The position numbers and the translations under genes were made by a program. Below, piece by piece: positions 53,257 to 62,892 of a stretch of 64,000 bases of DNA. Position 1 is the first letter of the stretch; every line of letters begins with the position of its first letter. Source of the DNA: CAWKOH01 sp963851245 (lineage in GTDB: Bacteria; Actinomycetota; Acidimicrobiia; Acidimicrobiales; Palsa-688); NCBI GenBank assembly GCA_963851245.1, contig CAWKOH010000007.1, forward strand, positions 62,001-126,000, read 5' to 3'. A model generated the notes under the pieces. It searched no databases. It was given only the letters and a program-made list of their open reading frames with translations, and was not told the origin of the DNA.

Positions 53257-54096
53257 TCAGTCCGCTGCATTTTGAAGCTGGTCGGCGACAAGCCCCGGGG
53301 TCGGGCGGGTTGGTTCGCTGTCCGTGCGATCGTGCTGCGGTCTTGTGGTAGCTGTTCTTGCGTTCGTGTCCTGTCGTGGTGGGGTGGGAGGGCGCTCGGG
53401 GACGCCGGCGTGGGGCCGTCGGAATGACTCGGTGCGCCACCACTCGCGGTACGTGGGTAGGCCGAGGAGCTCGATGAGGGGTCGCGTCTGTGAGGCGTGG
53501 GCCTCGAGGGCTGCGACCTTGAGATCGAGCAGGTTGTCGGACAACCTCGTACTGAGGGCTAGGTCGCCGGCGGCGGTGCAGGGTGGGTCGGGCTGATCGG
53601 CCCACAACCCGATCTGGTCGTTTACCGGTGTCCACCTTCGGTGGAAGTCGGCGGTGACTGTGGCGTATAGCAGGTCGGCGTTGGGGCGGGTGGTGGCCCA
53701 GGCGTCGGTGGTCCAGTGGCTGATGGCCCGGTGGTCGGGGTGTCCGGTCATGCCGTCGGGCCCGAAGGTGACGATGACGTCGGGGTGGACGTTGGCGATG
53801 TGGCGGGCGATGGCGAGGGTGCCGTCGCCGAGGTGGCAGTGACCGTCTTGGTAGCCGAGCAGGTGCAGTTCGTCGACGTCGAGGACGGCGAGGCTGTTGC
53901 GGAGCTCGGTGCGGCGCAGGCCTGCGAGCCGGCCCGGTGGCCAGGTTCCGGGGTCGCTGGTGCCGTGCTCGCCGAGGGTGGCGGTGACGACGACGACGCG
54001 GTCGCCGCGGCGTCGGAAGGAGGCCATCAGGCCGGCGGAGGTGTAGGCCTCGTCGTCGGGGTGGGCCCACACGCCGAGTAGTGTGCGGCGGCTCAT
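53257..54096 (-). CDS. PIG-L family (LmbE-type) zinc deacetylase
   Basis: 279 residues. LLGVWAHPDDEAYTSAGLMA carries the AHPDDE zinc motif; TATLGEHGTSDPGTWPPGRL, LAGLRRTELRNSLAVLDVDE, TFGPDGMTGHPDHRAISHWT supply the other ligands. Acts on N-acetyl-sugar or mycothiol-type conjugates in relatives. The last 40 residues are Arg/Thr/Pro-rich. ATG at 54096 overlaps the preceding gene by 4 nt; last gene of the operon. Confidence 0.88.
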   Translation of the reverse strand: MSRRTLLGVWAHPDDEAYTSAGLMASFRRRGDRVVVVTATLGEHGTSDPGTWPPGRLAGLRRTELRNSLAVLDVDELHLLGYQDGHCHLGDGTLAIARHIANVHPDVIVTFGPDGMTGHPDHRAISHWTTDAWATTRPNADLLYATVTADFHRRWTPVNDQIGLWADQPDPPCTAAGDLALSTRLSDNLLDLKVAALEAHASQTRPLIELLGLPTYREWWRTESFRRPHAGVPERPPTPPRQDTNARTATTRPQHDRTDSEPTRPTPGLVADQLQNAAD

Positions 54097-55289
54097 GAAA
54101 CTGGTTCGGGTGTGAGGGCGGCGAGGGTTTCGATCTCGTCGGTCATGGCGGAGCTGAGTTCCAGCAGGTAGCGGGCGATTTCTGTGTCGTCCCACTGCTG
54201 GCTGGCGATGCGATCGACGACGTCGAAGAGGGGGATGCTGAGTCGGTCGCGGGTGGTCTGGTAGTGCTCGAGCGCATCGTCTAACGACGATTCGTCGCCG
54301 AGCCCGCCGGCGACGGCACGAGCCAACAGCTCGGCGTCGCGGAGGGCGTCGGTCAGCCCGTGGGCGCTGAGGGGGTCCTTGAAGTAGCCGGCGTCGCCGA
54401 CGAGCACCCACCCCGGACCGTGGCCGCGGCGGATGTAGCCGGGCTGTCCGGGCCAGGTCCGGGTGCCAGCCGGGGGCGACGCCCGGCGGAGTCGTTCGGC
54501 GAGCTGGGGTGCCCCTTCGGCGATGATGTCGCTGAGGACCGCCACGCCGCCTTTGGCGATGCGTTTCGGGGAGGCGCTGGCGAACACACAGGCCTTGCCG
54601 TCGTTGGTGGGGATGACTCCCGAGCAGGCGTTCGGCCGGAAGTTCCACTCGTAGCCGTCGATGGCGAAATCGCTCCAGTATCCGTAGGTGGTGGCGGTGG
54701 CGTGCTGACCCACTCTGGAGTACGGCGCGTCAACATGCTTTGCGACTATTGAGCGGATGCCGTCGGCGCCGATCACCAGCGGGGCGGCGAGCTCAACGGA
54801 CCGTCCGTCGGAGATGGTGGCGTGCACTCCTGCCACCCGATCGTGGCGTCGGGTCAGGTCGGTCACCGAGGTGGAGTGGTGCACCTCGACGCCAGCGTCG
54901 ACGGCGGCCTGAACGAGCAGAGGGTCGAGGAGGGTGCGCCGTGGTGCGTACAGGGCGTCGACCCCGTGTGAAGGTTTGATGGTGATGACGGCGCTCTCGC
55001 CACCGTAGCGGAACGCCGTGCGGGTCACCGGCGGGGTGCCGGCAGCGATGATCTGGTCGAGCAGGCCCCAGCGTGACAGTTGGAGCACCCCGCCGCGCAT
55101 CAGTGCATGGGTGGAGAGGGTGTCTGACCCTAGCGGGCTGCGGTCGAGGAGCAGAACTCGCAGAGAGTAGCGGGCGAGCAGCATGGCGGTGGCGGCGCCA
55201 GCGGCGCGGGCGCCAACCACGATGACGTCGTACCGGGTGCCGGGGCGGAGCGTGGATGCTTGGTCGGAGGTATTCATGTTGGGGCTCAT
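54093..55289 (-). CDS. FAD-dependent oxidoreductase (PHBH/geranylgeranyl-reductase-like)
   Basis: 398 residues. YDVIVVGARAAGAATAMLLA (FAD Rossmann, GxGxxG variant), RRTLLDPLLVQAAVDAGVEV, LVIGADGIRSIVAKHVDAPY and VLVGDAGYFKDPLSAHGLTD (GD motif binding FAD). Middle gene of the OsmC-FMO-FAD-PIG-L operon, overlapping both neighbours. A truncated paralogue lies at 61.6-62.4 kb. Substrate unknown. Confidence 0.88.
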   Translation of the reverse strand: MSPNMNTSDQASTLRPGTRYDVIVVGARAAGAATAMLLARYSLRVLLLDRSPLGSDTLSTHALMRGGVLQLSRWGLLDQIIAAGTPPVTRTAFRYGGESAVITIKPSHGVDALYAPRRTLLDPLLVQAAVDAGVEVHHSTSVTDLTRRHDRVAGVHATISDGRSVELAAPLVIGADGIRSIVAKHVDAPYSRVGQHATATTYGYWSDFAIDGYEWNFRPNACSGVIPTNDGKACVFASASPKRIAKGGVAVLSDIIAEGAPQLAERLRRASPPAGTRTWPGQPGYIRRGHGPGWVLVGDAGYFKDPLSAHGLTDALRDAELLARAVAGGLGDESSLDDALEHYQTTRDRLSIPLFDVVDRIASQQWDDTEIARYLLELSSAMTDEIETLAALTPEPVS

Positions 55290-56554
55290 TTCTGCGTCAG
55301 GAGCGGCGCGCTCTGGAAGGCGGTGAGGGGACGGCGGGTGCCGGAGATGTGCTCGGCGATGTAGTGGGCGTCGCGGCCGACGCCGTCGATGAAGTTCGAG
55401 TTGCGGTAGTGCTGGAAGCGCTGGCCGAGCACGTAGGCGCCGGGTACGGGCGTGGTCCCCCGGTACTGGCCAATCTCACCCCGACCGTCGAGGATGGGAA
55501 GGTTGAGCCACGGGTAGGTGCGCCGATGGCCGGTGGCCCAGACGATGGTGCTGATCCCGGCCGCGGAGAGATCGAGCGAGTCGGGGACGCTCACGGGAGT
55601 CACCGGAGGGATCGGCTCGGCGTCGAACACCTCGCCGGTCAAACCGCATCGTTCGATGGCGGCGTCAATACGCCCGAGCACACGGGCCATCTGGCCGTCG
55701 GCGGCGTCGATGACACCTCGCAGGTTGGCGGCCAGTTTGACTCGGGTTCCATCGACGGCGTTCAGGCGGCCGACGAGGCGGACGCCGTCGACCTGCAAGG
55801 TGGCGAGGTCGAGGGAGCGGTGATCTTCGCGGCCCACGAGTTGCAGCGACGGTTCGCCTCGAGCCGCGGCCACATCGCCGACGTCGTCGATGGTCTTGTC
55901 GAACGCCCCGATCATGTCCAGCCACCGGAAGATGTCCAGGCCCCGATATCGGCGTGGTATCCGGCTGTGGCTGCCGACCGCGACGGTCACGGGGCGGCCG
56001 CTGCGGTGCAGTTCGTCGGCGAGTTGCACGCCGGTGGCGGACGCCCCCACAACGAGCACACCGCCGTTGGCGACATCTTCGGGGCTGCGGTACTCCGCGG
56101 GGACGACCTGGTGGATACGCCTGGATAGGTGACGTGCGGCGGCGGGTATGGCCGGGTGGTCGCACCAGCCGGTAGCGATGACCACATTGGCGGAACGGAA
56201 CTCGCCGTTGCTGGTGGTGACGACGAATCCCTTCTCGTCGCGGGTGACGTGCTGCACGGTCGTGTGCAGTTGGACCGGGGCAGCGAACGAGGCGGCGTAG
56301 CGGGCGAAGAACGAGGCGACCTCAGGTGCGGTCATGAACCCGTCGGGGTCGGGCCCGTCATAGGCCCAGCCGGGCAGGCGGGTCATCCAGTTGGGGGTGA
56401 GCAAGCGCAGGGAGTTCCATCGTTGACTGTTCCAGCGCTCGGCGATGCGTCCTCTTTCGACGATCAGGTGGTCACAGCCGAGCGCGGTGAGGCAGCGGCT
56501 GATGGCGAGACCGGCCTGGCCGCCGCCGAGGATGAGGGTGTCGGTGGTACGCAT
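55286..56554 (-). CDS. Flavin-containing monooxygenase-like FAD/NADPH oxidoreductase
   Basis: 422 residues. TLILGGGQAGLAISRCLTAL (FAD), ERWNSQRWNSLRLLTPNWMT, VIATGWCDHPAIPA (FMO-like ATG motif), GGVLVVGASATGVQLADELH (NADPH Rossmann), and IVWATGHRRTYPWLNLPILD. The FxGxxxHxxxY fingerprint is not obvious. Overlaps the next gene by 4 nt. Substrate unknown; likely hydroxylates a small organic molecule. Confidence 0.88.
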   Translation of the reverse strand: MRTTDTLILGGGQAGLAISRCLTALGCDHLIVERGRIAERWNSQRWNSLRLLTPNWMTRLPGWAYDGPDPDGFMTAPEVASFFARYAASFAAPVQLHTTVQHVTRDEKGFVVTTSNGEFRSANVVIATGWCDHPAIPAAARHLSRRIHQVVPAEYRSPEDVANGGVLVVGASATGVQLADELHRSGRPVTVAVGSHSRIPRRYRGLDIFRWLDMIGAFDKTIDDVGDVAAARGEPSLQLVGREDHRSLDLATLQVDGVRLVGRLNAVDGTRVKLAANLRGVIDAADGQMARVLGRIDAAIERCGLTGEVFDAEPIPPVTPVSVPDSLDLSAAGISTIVWATGHRRTYPWLNLPILDGRGEIGQYRGTTPVPGAYVLGQRFQHYRNSNFIDGVGRDAHYIAEHISGTRRPLTAFQSAPLLTQK

Positions 56555-56645
56555 TTTCGGGTCCTATCGGGGGGGGCGGGCGGACGGTGCTGGCCGGGCT
56601 CTTGCTGCCGGCCAGCACCCATTCCGTCTGGATTGAGCGGGGTGA

Positions 56646-57212
56646 TCAGGCGACGTCGATGTCGATCGCCACGGGCACGCCGTTGGTGACGACGTCGTAG
56701 ACGGCAGAGCGGGCTTTGGACTGTTCGACGACCTCGCGCAGCTTGGCGGGGTCGTCTCCCTTAAGCTTGAAGCTGACCTTGATCTGCTGGTACCCGTTGC
56801 GGACTCCAGCCCCGAGGCCGAGGATGCCGAGCAGATCGATATCGCCCTCGACGGTGGACTCGACCTCGGTTAGGTTCACCTTGCGGGCCGCGGCGATGTT
56901 GGCAATACCGGACGTGAGGCACGCAGCTAAGGCGTGCAACACGTACTCCGCCGCGGTGGGGGCGTTGTCGGCGCCGACGAGCACGGCCGGATGATCGGCG
57001 TCGAAGACATGCTCGTGGGTGTGTTGCATCTCCTGCATCGCTCCGTGGAAGCCGTGAATGGTCGACTGGTTGTGGGTGCCGCTGATCCACTTGTTGGTGG
57101 CCCGGAACTGGAATTTGGCGATCTCGTTATTACCCTTGACGGCATCGAGGGTGGCGAACAGGGCGGCGGTGTCGACGCCGTTACGAGTCGGTGTGGCTGC
57201 GGTGGTGGACAT
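56646..57212 (-). CDS. OsmC-family protein
   Basis: 188 residues. ATG at 57212 follows AAGGAGA. FQFRATNKWISGTHNQSTIH, PAVLVGADNAPTAAEYVLHA and LAACLTSGIANIAAARKVNL with the OsmC redox Cys in the LAACLTSG segment; the second family Cys is not apparent, as in YhfA-type members. First gene of the minus-strand operon and directly downstream of the 57.3-kb operator candidate. Confidence 0.85.
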   Translation of the reverse strand: MSTTAATPTRNGVDTAALFATLDAVKGNNEIAKFQFRATNKWISGTHNQSTIHGFHGAMQEMQHTHEHVFDADHPAVLVGADNAPTAAEYVLHALAACLTSGIANIAAARKVNLTEVESTVEGDIDLLGILGLGAGVRNGYQQIKVSFKLKGDDPAKLREVVEQSKARSAVYDVVTNGVPVAIDIDVA

Positions 57213-57264
57213 GTTGGGTTCTCCTTGGTGTGGTCGTCTCGCCGGATCCGACGAGACAGGAGGA

Positions 57265-57331
57265 CCGTACGGAGGGGGCCTTCCGCTTTCCTTCCCTGCC
57301 CGGCCGATCTCGGGGGAAGGTGGGAGGAAGG
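57265..57331. promoter_or_regulatory. Candidate SARP-type operator: facing pairs of CCTTCC heptamers with a -10 box
   Basis: Plus strand: CCTTCCG at 57279-57285, four bases, CCTTCCC at 57290-57296; then 17 bases; GGGAAGG at 57314-57320, four bases, AGGAAGG at 57325-57331. Each pair has the 11-bp period of SARP direct repeats, and the two pairs face each other. On the minus strand TACGGT (57270-57265) fits a -10 box and starts exactly 8 bp from the nearest heptamer, in front of the OsmC operon. The plus-strand -10 before azlC (GACCAT) is poor. Confidence 0.6.
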
Positions 57332-57354
57332 CGCCACGACGACCATGGCGACTC

Positions 57355-58077
57355 ATGACCACCCCCTCTGCGACGTCGACCCCCTCGGCGACGACCGACA
57401 CCGGGGTCGCTTCCGCGGCTGGCAGCGGCGCGCTGGCGATGTTGCCACTGCTGGCCTCCTACATTCCGTTCGCTCTTGTCATCGGCTCGAACGCCGCCGA
57501 CCGCGGCGCAGCTCTGGCGGGATGGGCGGGAAGCTTTCTCATCTTCGGGGGCAGCGCCCACCTGGCCGCCATGCGGACCCTCGACCAGGCCGGCCCGCAG
57601 GCGGCCATTCTCACCGGAGTGCTGGTCAACGCTCGCCTCCTGGTCTACAGCACCTCCCTGGCGCGCCGATGGTCAGGCCAGCCCCGCTGGTTCCGCATCG
57701 TCGCCGCCGGTCTGATCATCGACCCCACCTGGGCCGCAGCCGAGCGGCACGCCGGGGAGTGCAGCGATCTCGGCCGGCAGCGGCGCTATTTCCTGGCCGC
57801 CGGCCTCACCCTGGGAGCCGGATGGTCAGGCGCGATGGCCGTGGGCGCCCTGATGGGGCCTCGCCTCGGGTGGCTCGATCTGCAGATCTTCATCCCGTTG
57901 TGTCTGCTCGGGCTCGTCGGCGCCGGGCTTCGGGCCGCCAGCGCACGAGCAGTCGTGGTCGTGGCGGCTGCAGTGGCGCTACTCACCGCGAGCTGGCCGG
58001 ACGGCACCGGACTGCTGGCGGCGATCGTCGCCGGATGCGCGACCGGGCTAGCGGCCGACAAGAGGAACCACTCGTGA
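57355..58077 (+). CDS. azlC: AzlC-family branched-chain amino acid permease
   Basis: 240 residues. LLASYIPFALVIGSNAAD, SFLIFGGSAHLAAMRTLDQA, LVNARLLVYSTSLARRWSGQ and several further helices are typical of AzlC, the large subunit of a two-part amino-acid exporter. ATG at 57355. Overlaps azlD by 4 nt. Divergent from the OsmC operon across the operator candidate. Confidence 0.88.
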   Translation: MTTPSATSTPSATTDTGVASAAGSGALAMLPLLASYIPFALVIGSNAADRGAALAGWAGSFLIFGGSAHLAAMRTLDQAGPQAAILTGVLVNARLLVYSTSLARRWSGQPRWFRIVAAGLIIDPTWAAAERHAGECSDLGRQRRYFLAAGLTLGAGWSGAMAVGALMGPRLGWLDLQIFIPLCLLGLVGAGLRAASARAVVVVAAAVALLTASWPDGTGLLAAIVAGCATGLAADKRNHS

Positions 58078-58391
58078 CCTGGGTGGTGGTCCTCGCCGTC
58101 GGTGCCGGCAGCTTCGCGTTCCGCCTCGGCCCCCTACTCCTGCTCCAACGGCTATCGCTGACCCCGCGGGCCGACGGAGTGATTCGTCATGCCGGAATCG
58201 CCGCAATCACCGCTCTAATCGTCGTGTCAACCAAGAGCAGCGCCACCGGGACCGCTGTGATCCCTACGGTACTGGGGGTGGCCGCCGGGGTCGTTCTGGC
58301 CGTACGGGGGGCCTCCATGTTGCGCTTGGTGGTGTCTGGAGGAGGGGTCTACTTCAGCACGCACCTGGTCATCGGGCTGCTCGCGCGATGA
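58074..58391 (+). CDS. azlD: AzlD-family branched-chain amino acid transport protein
   Basis: 105 residues, four helices. GTG at 58074. TWVVVLAVGAGSFAFRLGPL, IAAITALIVVSTKSS and VLAVRGASMLRLVVSGGGVY match AzlD, the small partner of AzlC. The following 118 bases to the convergent regulator are non-coding. Confidence 0.88.
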   Translation: MTWVVVLAVGAGSFAFRLGPLLLLQRLSLTPRADGVIRHAGIAAITALIVVSTKSSATGTAVIPTVLGVAAGVVLAVRGASMLRLVVSGGGVYFSTHLVIGLLAR

Positions 58392-58509
58392 CCGCAATTC
58401 GAAGAGGAACAAAAGTCTGAGTCGGCGATCCGGTTGGTGGGTGGACCGCGGTCGTAGCCGCAGGCGCCAACGGAGTGGGATCCCCTCCGAGCGCGACTGG
58501 GATGAAGGC

Positions 58510-61500
58510 CTAAGAGACTGCTGCGGTACGGCAGCGGGCGGCGTCGAGGGGCTGCCCGGCGCCGTCGAACAGGGCAGCCGCCTGGGCGTGTAGACCCTCC
58601 GCGCTAGATGTGTCGCCATCAGCGTCGGCGAGGTGGGCGCGAGCCTCGAGCACGGCGGCCTGCCAGGAGGTCCCTTCCCAGAGCGGCGCTGACTTCTCGG
58701 CCACTTGCAGGTGGTGCCGGGCCCGGTCCAGGTCTCCGACATCGGCGCAGGCGATGACGGCGGGAACGGCCAGCATGATGTCGCAGAACGGGCAGAGATC
58801 CTCGGTGCCAAGCGTCGATTCGGCCCGATCGACGACCGCCCGGGCGGCGTCACGGTCGGGGGCGGCACGGATCATTGTCCCGAAGATCCGCTGCAGCAGG
58901 TGGAGGGACAGGGCAGACCAGCGGGCCAGCGGCAGGGCGCGCTGCAGCAGGCGGCTCACCTCCCCGGGGTCGCCTTTGGCTAGATGTACTTCGGCCAAAC
59001 GTTGCAGGGCCGCGGCCTCGCCGGCTGCGGCGCCGATGACGTGGTGGAGGTCCACCGCCTCTTCTAGCTCGAGCTGTGCCGCCGGCAGATCACCGCTCAG
59101 GAGCGCAGCTTCACCGGCGAGGGTAACCGCGAACGCCGCCGCCCGCAGCACACCCGAGCGCCGGGCGGTGTCACGCAGGCCGTGGGCGAGCTCGATCACC
59201 TCGCCGTAAGGGGTCGGCCCGTAGAGCAGGAACTCGGCCGGGCAGAGATAGCCGTCGAAGATGACCAGCGCCAGCTCCGGATTCTGGGAGATGCGCTGCA
59301 GCTCGACGCGCATACGGTCGAACCACTCGCCCCGGGCGTGGGCGAGCAAGCCCTCCAAGGCTACGAGATCGATCACCTGCCAGCTCTTGTCGCCACCGAG
59401 GACCCTGCGGCGGGCCTCCTCGGCCAGCGCCCAAGCCGCGTCCGTGTCGCCGGTGAAATAAGCGACTTGGCCGCGGGCGAGCAGGATGTCGCCATCGGCC
59501 GATCCTCCGTTCGGCTCGACGTTTTCGAGGGCGGCAGCCGCGGTGTCCACATCGCCGGCGAACATCGCGGCGCGGGCCAGGCGGGCGCGGAGGAGCCGGC
59601 CCGCGTCGCCGTCAGCCAGCTCGATGGCGTGCCGGTAGGCGACGGTGGCCGATGGGTCGCCCAGCGCGAACAGCAGGTCGGCCCGCAATGCCAGGGTACG
59701 GGCGCGAAGAGGCCCCTCGACATGGGCTTGGACCCGCTCGACGAGTTCGAACGCGTCGCGGTAGGCGCCGATGGCGGCCTCGCGCTCGGCCGCTCGGACC
59801 AGGTGGGGGCCGGCGGCGGCGGGGTCGCCGGCCTCTACTAGGTGGTGGCCGACGCGGGCGGGGGAGGCGCCCAGAGCCTCCAGCCGGGAGGCGGCGTCGC
59901 GGTGGATGCGGCGCCGCCGATGGGGGGCGACATCGGCCGTGAGAGCTTCACGCACCAGACTGTGGCCGAACCGGTAGTGCGTGCCCGTATGAGCGATGAC
60001 ACGGGCGTCGAGGGCGGCGTCGAGGTGGGCGAAGGCGTCGTCGTCGGGCAGGTCGGCCAGCGAGACAAACTCGTCGGTGTCGAAGGTCGTGCCCAGCACG
60101 GCCACCCGCTGCAGGACGTCCCGAGTCTTCGGGCTCAGACCGGACAGCGCAACCGAATCGGCGGACTGCTCCCACGACGGGGACGTCCCGGCCCGACAGG
60201 CCAGCTCCACGACCGCGAATGGCGATCCCGCCGCCACTTCTACAATGCGGGCCACCGTGTCGGCGGCGGCGTTCCGCCCGTGGCGGCGGGCCAGCTGCTC
60301 TGCCTGCGGGGCGGTGAGCGGGCCGAGTTCATGGACGACGGCGCCAGCCCGGGTCGTCAGGCTGGCACGGAACTGTTCGAACGCGGCTCGTGACCGGCAT
60401 CGGCCGGTAGCCGATCAGTAGCGCGATGCGCTCGGTCGTGGCGCAGCGGGCCAGATAATGCGTAAGGCGCAGGCTGGCCTCATCGGCCTCGTGGAGGTCG
60501 TCAAGCACGAGCATGGCGCCATGGTGGGCGGCGGCCAGCCGCAACAGCTCGGCGACGGCCACGAAGAGCCTCTGGTGTCCGCCCTCGCCGCTCCAGTGCA
60601 AGTCTGCACCGGCCAGGGCCCGCTCGATCTCGGCCCGGTAATTGTCATCGAGACCGTCGAGCAAGGCGGGATGGCGTCGGCCGAGATCGGCGACCGCTTC
60701 CAGGATCGGCGCGTACGCCCAGGCGCCCTCGATGGCAGCGGCCACGCCGTGGCCGGTCCGCCACCCCCGTGATTCGGCTGTGTCTCGGGCCCAGGCCAAC
60801 ACCGCCGACTTGCCTATGCCGGCGACACCGGCCAACAGCAGCGTGTGTCCGCCTTTGCTGTCAGCGACCGCCCCTAGCAGCGAGCTGATCAGGGCACGCT
60901 CGTCGTCCCGGCCTATTAGTTCATCCTCGATAGCGGGTGCGGGCTCGGCCGCCCCGGCGTCCAGGAGGGCGTCGCGTAACGCGACCGCCTCCTTGCTCGG
61001 CGCCACACCCAGCTCGCCGGCTAACGCCCGATCGAGCCGCTCGAACTGGCGTAGCGCCCCGTGCCGATCACCTCGCGCCGACAGGGCCCGCATAAGCTCC
61101 AGGTGGGCCTCTTCGTCGGTCCCGTCGAGCTGCACGAGGTCGTCCCAACGACCAAGTCGTCGCAGCAGATCGGTGCGTAGCTGGCTGAGACGCTGTCGAG
61201 GCCCGTTCGCCCACTCCTCGTAGGGATCCTCGGGTAACAGATCGCCTCTGCCGCGGTCGCACGCGGCTCGCAGCAGGTCCTCATCTCCGGTCCGCAGGGC
61301 CTCATCGGCGGCAGCCTCGAACAGGGCTACGTCTACTGCGACGGACTGGTCGGGAAACAGGGCGACCGACTCGCCGCGCAAAACAACGGCGTCGTCCCCC
61401 GCCGCTTTGCGGACGAAATAGGCGGCCTTGTGCAGCCGTGGCGCGGCCTCGTCCACGGCCAGGTCGGGCCACAGCGCGTCGATCACCTGCTCTCGATGCA

Positions 61501-61633
61501 GCCGTCGCCCCGGGGTCAGGGCCAGCAACTTGACCAGGGAGGCTGCCTGGCGGCGGTTCCAGGCCACAGCCGGGACGGCCTCACCGTCGCGGCGCACCTC
61601 GAATGTCCCCAGGAGCCTGATCTCGATTGTCAC
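58510..61633 (-). CDS. SARP/BTAD-domain AAA ATPase transcriptional regulator (AfsR-like), one frame break near 60390
   Basis: About 1040 residues when joined. GTG at 61633 follows GAGGA. Winged helix about 1-95 (EIRLLGTFEVRRDGEAVPAV, LHREQVIDALWPDLAVDEAA), BTAD helices to about 250 (ELMRALSARGDRHGALRQFE), then AAA ATPase with Walker A LLAGVAGIGKSAVL and Walker B LVLDDLHEAD. The frame breaks after LLIGYRPMPV and resumes one base later as SRAAFEQFRASLTTRAGAVV. A C-terminal TPR-like region of about 550 residues follows; no LuxR helix-turn-helix. SARP winged helices bind heptamer repeats 11 bp apart, as found at 57.3 and 62.8 kb. Confidence 0.85.
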
Positions 61634-62393
61634 CGCTGATCCTCGCTCGCCCCGTAGACCCCCGACGTTAGCGCCTCCCGGCCATGTGCCGACGCCCCTC
61701 GGCCAGCCGCCTGGCGGCTCGGAGCGCGGGATCCGCATGTCAGGAGATAGTCGACCTCGTCGACCATGGCGGCGCTGAGGCAGCGCAGGTGGGCCTCGAC
61801 CGAGCGAGTATCCCGCCGGTAGGAGGCAAGAATGTCGATCACCTCGGACAGTCGAAGCGACAGACGGTCGCGGGCCCGGTGGTATTCGCCCATAGCCGCC
61901 GCCTCGGTGAGCTCGCCGCCGAGGAAGGCGGCAGTGGCATCGGCGAGCAGCTGGGCGTCGCGCAACGCTCCACAGTGGCAGCCACGGCGCCGGCCGCAAC
62001 CGCCGCCTGCACCAGGGTCGGATCGAGCACGCTGGACAGCGGCGCGGTACAGCGCATCGACGCCCGCAACCCGCTTGAGGGTCACCCCGGTGGTGGCCTC
62101 GCCACAGCGAAACGACGTATGGCGCACCGCTGGCGTACCGGCAGCAATTACCTGGTCGAGCAACCCCCACTGGTGCAACTGGATCACACCGGCTCGTAGC
62201 AAAGCGCGCGGGAATACGGTGTCGCTTCTCCCCACCGGCCGGGCGACGAGCGCGACCCGCAGGCCGGCACGAGCCAGCAGCGTGGCGGTCGCCGGTGCTG
62301 CGCAGCAGCCGCCGGTGCTGCGCAGCAGCCGCCGACCACCACCACCACGTCATAGTCCAGGTCAGCCTGCCGGCTAAGAGCGCAAAAGTCCAT
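61630..62393 (-). pseudogene. Decayed paralogue of the FAD oxidoreductase, with 20-bp tandem duplication and internal deletion
   Basis: From ATG 62393 it reads DLDYDVVVVVGGCCAAPA, then a 20-bp tandem duplication (62291-62330) throws the frame; removing one copy restores PATATLLARAGLRVALVARP and GRSDTVFPRALLRAGVIQLH, QWGLLDQVIAAGTPAVR, close to the gene at 54093. A further +1 break lies near 62040. After VQAAVAAGAVAATVE about 200 residues are missing, up to ALRDAQLLADATAAFLGGEL and SLRLSEVIDILASYRR. The final stop overlaps the regulator start (GTGA), so it heads the regulator's operon. Confidence 0.8.
62291..62330 (+). repeat. Tandem 20-bp direct duplication
   Basis: GCCGGTGCTGCGCAGCAGCC occurs twice back to back (62291-62310 and 62311-62330) inside the FAD-oxidoreductase pseudogene. 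Twenty bases is not a multiple of three, so the copy breaks the Rossmann-motif reading frame. Confidence 0.97.
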
Positions 62394-62750
62394 GGTCGTG
62401 TCTTGCCAAGGTCAGGCGCGACGCCGGGGGCGTAGGCGCCGGGCCGGGTGCTCTCTCTCGGGGGAAACCCCGATGGCCCCGGCGGCACAAGCGCTCAGAC
62501 GACGCCGCATAAGTCGCCGATCGAGCCGCGGCTTCCCCTGCTGAAACGGGGCTTCGATGGCCACGACCCCGAGTCGAGCCAAATGGCGCTGGTCCTTGAC
62601 CACGTTGACGACGTCGGAACTGCTGCGGCGCCGACGCCGTTACAAGCAGACAAACCGATCATGGATGTGAGGGGACTTCTGTTGCTCAGAGGCGCCCACG
62701 GCGCCCATTACGGAAGGAGGTCCGCTACAGGGGCGCCATGGACAACACGA

Positions 62751-62853
62751 ACCGTAGAGGCCAGCCCTTCCCGCGGCCTTCCCCGCCAACGGTTCTGCCG
62801 CCACCGGATCAGCAGCAGTAGGGAAGGTTTCCGGAAGGTCGAGTTCGTAGCTT
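62751..62853. promoter_or_regulatory. Second candidate SARP-type operator with divergent -10 boxes
   Basis: Plus strand: CCTTCCC at 62766-62772, four bases, CCTTCCC at 62777-62783; 37 bases; GGGAAGG at 62821-62827, four bases, CGGAAGG at 62832-62838. On the minus strand TACGGT (62756-62751) lies 9 bp beyond the left pair, the same -10 box as at 57.27 kb. On the plus strand TAGCTT (62848-62853) lies 9 bp beyond the right pair, before the GNAT gene at 62893. The remaining part of the 499-base gap 62394-62892 shows no convincing gene. Confidence 0.6.
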
Positions 62854-62892
62854 CGGATCAGAGCACACAGGTGCCACGAGAAGGAGTCCACC

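Noticed and set aside
62739..62822. 27-residue Pro-rich ORF (MDNTNRRGQPFPRPSPPTVL)
   Set aside because: It lies across the heptamer operator and its ribosome-site-like AAGGAGGT is too far away.
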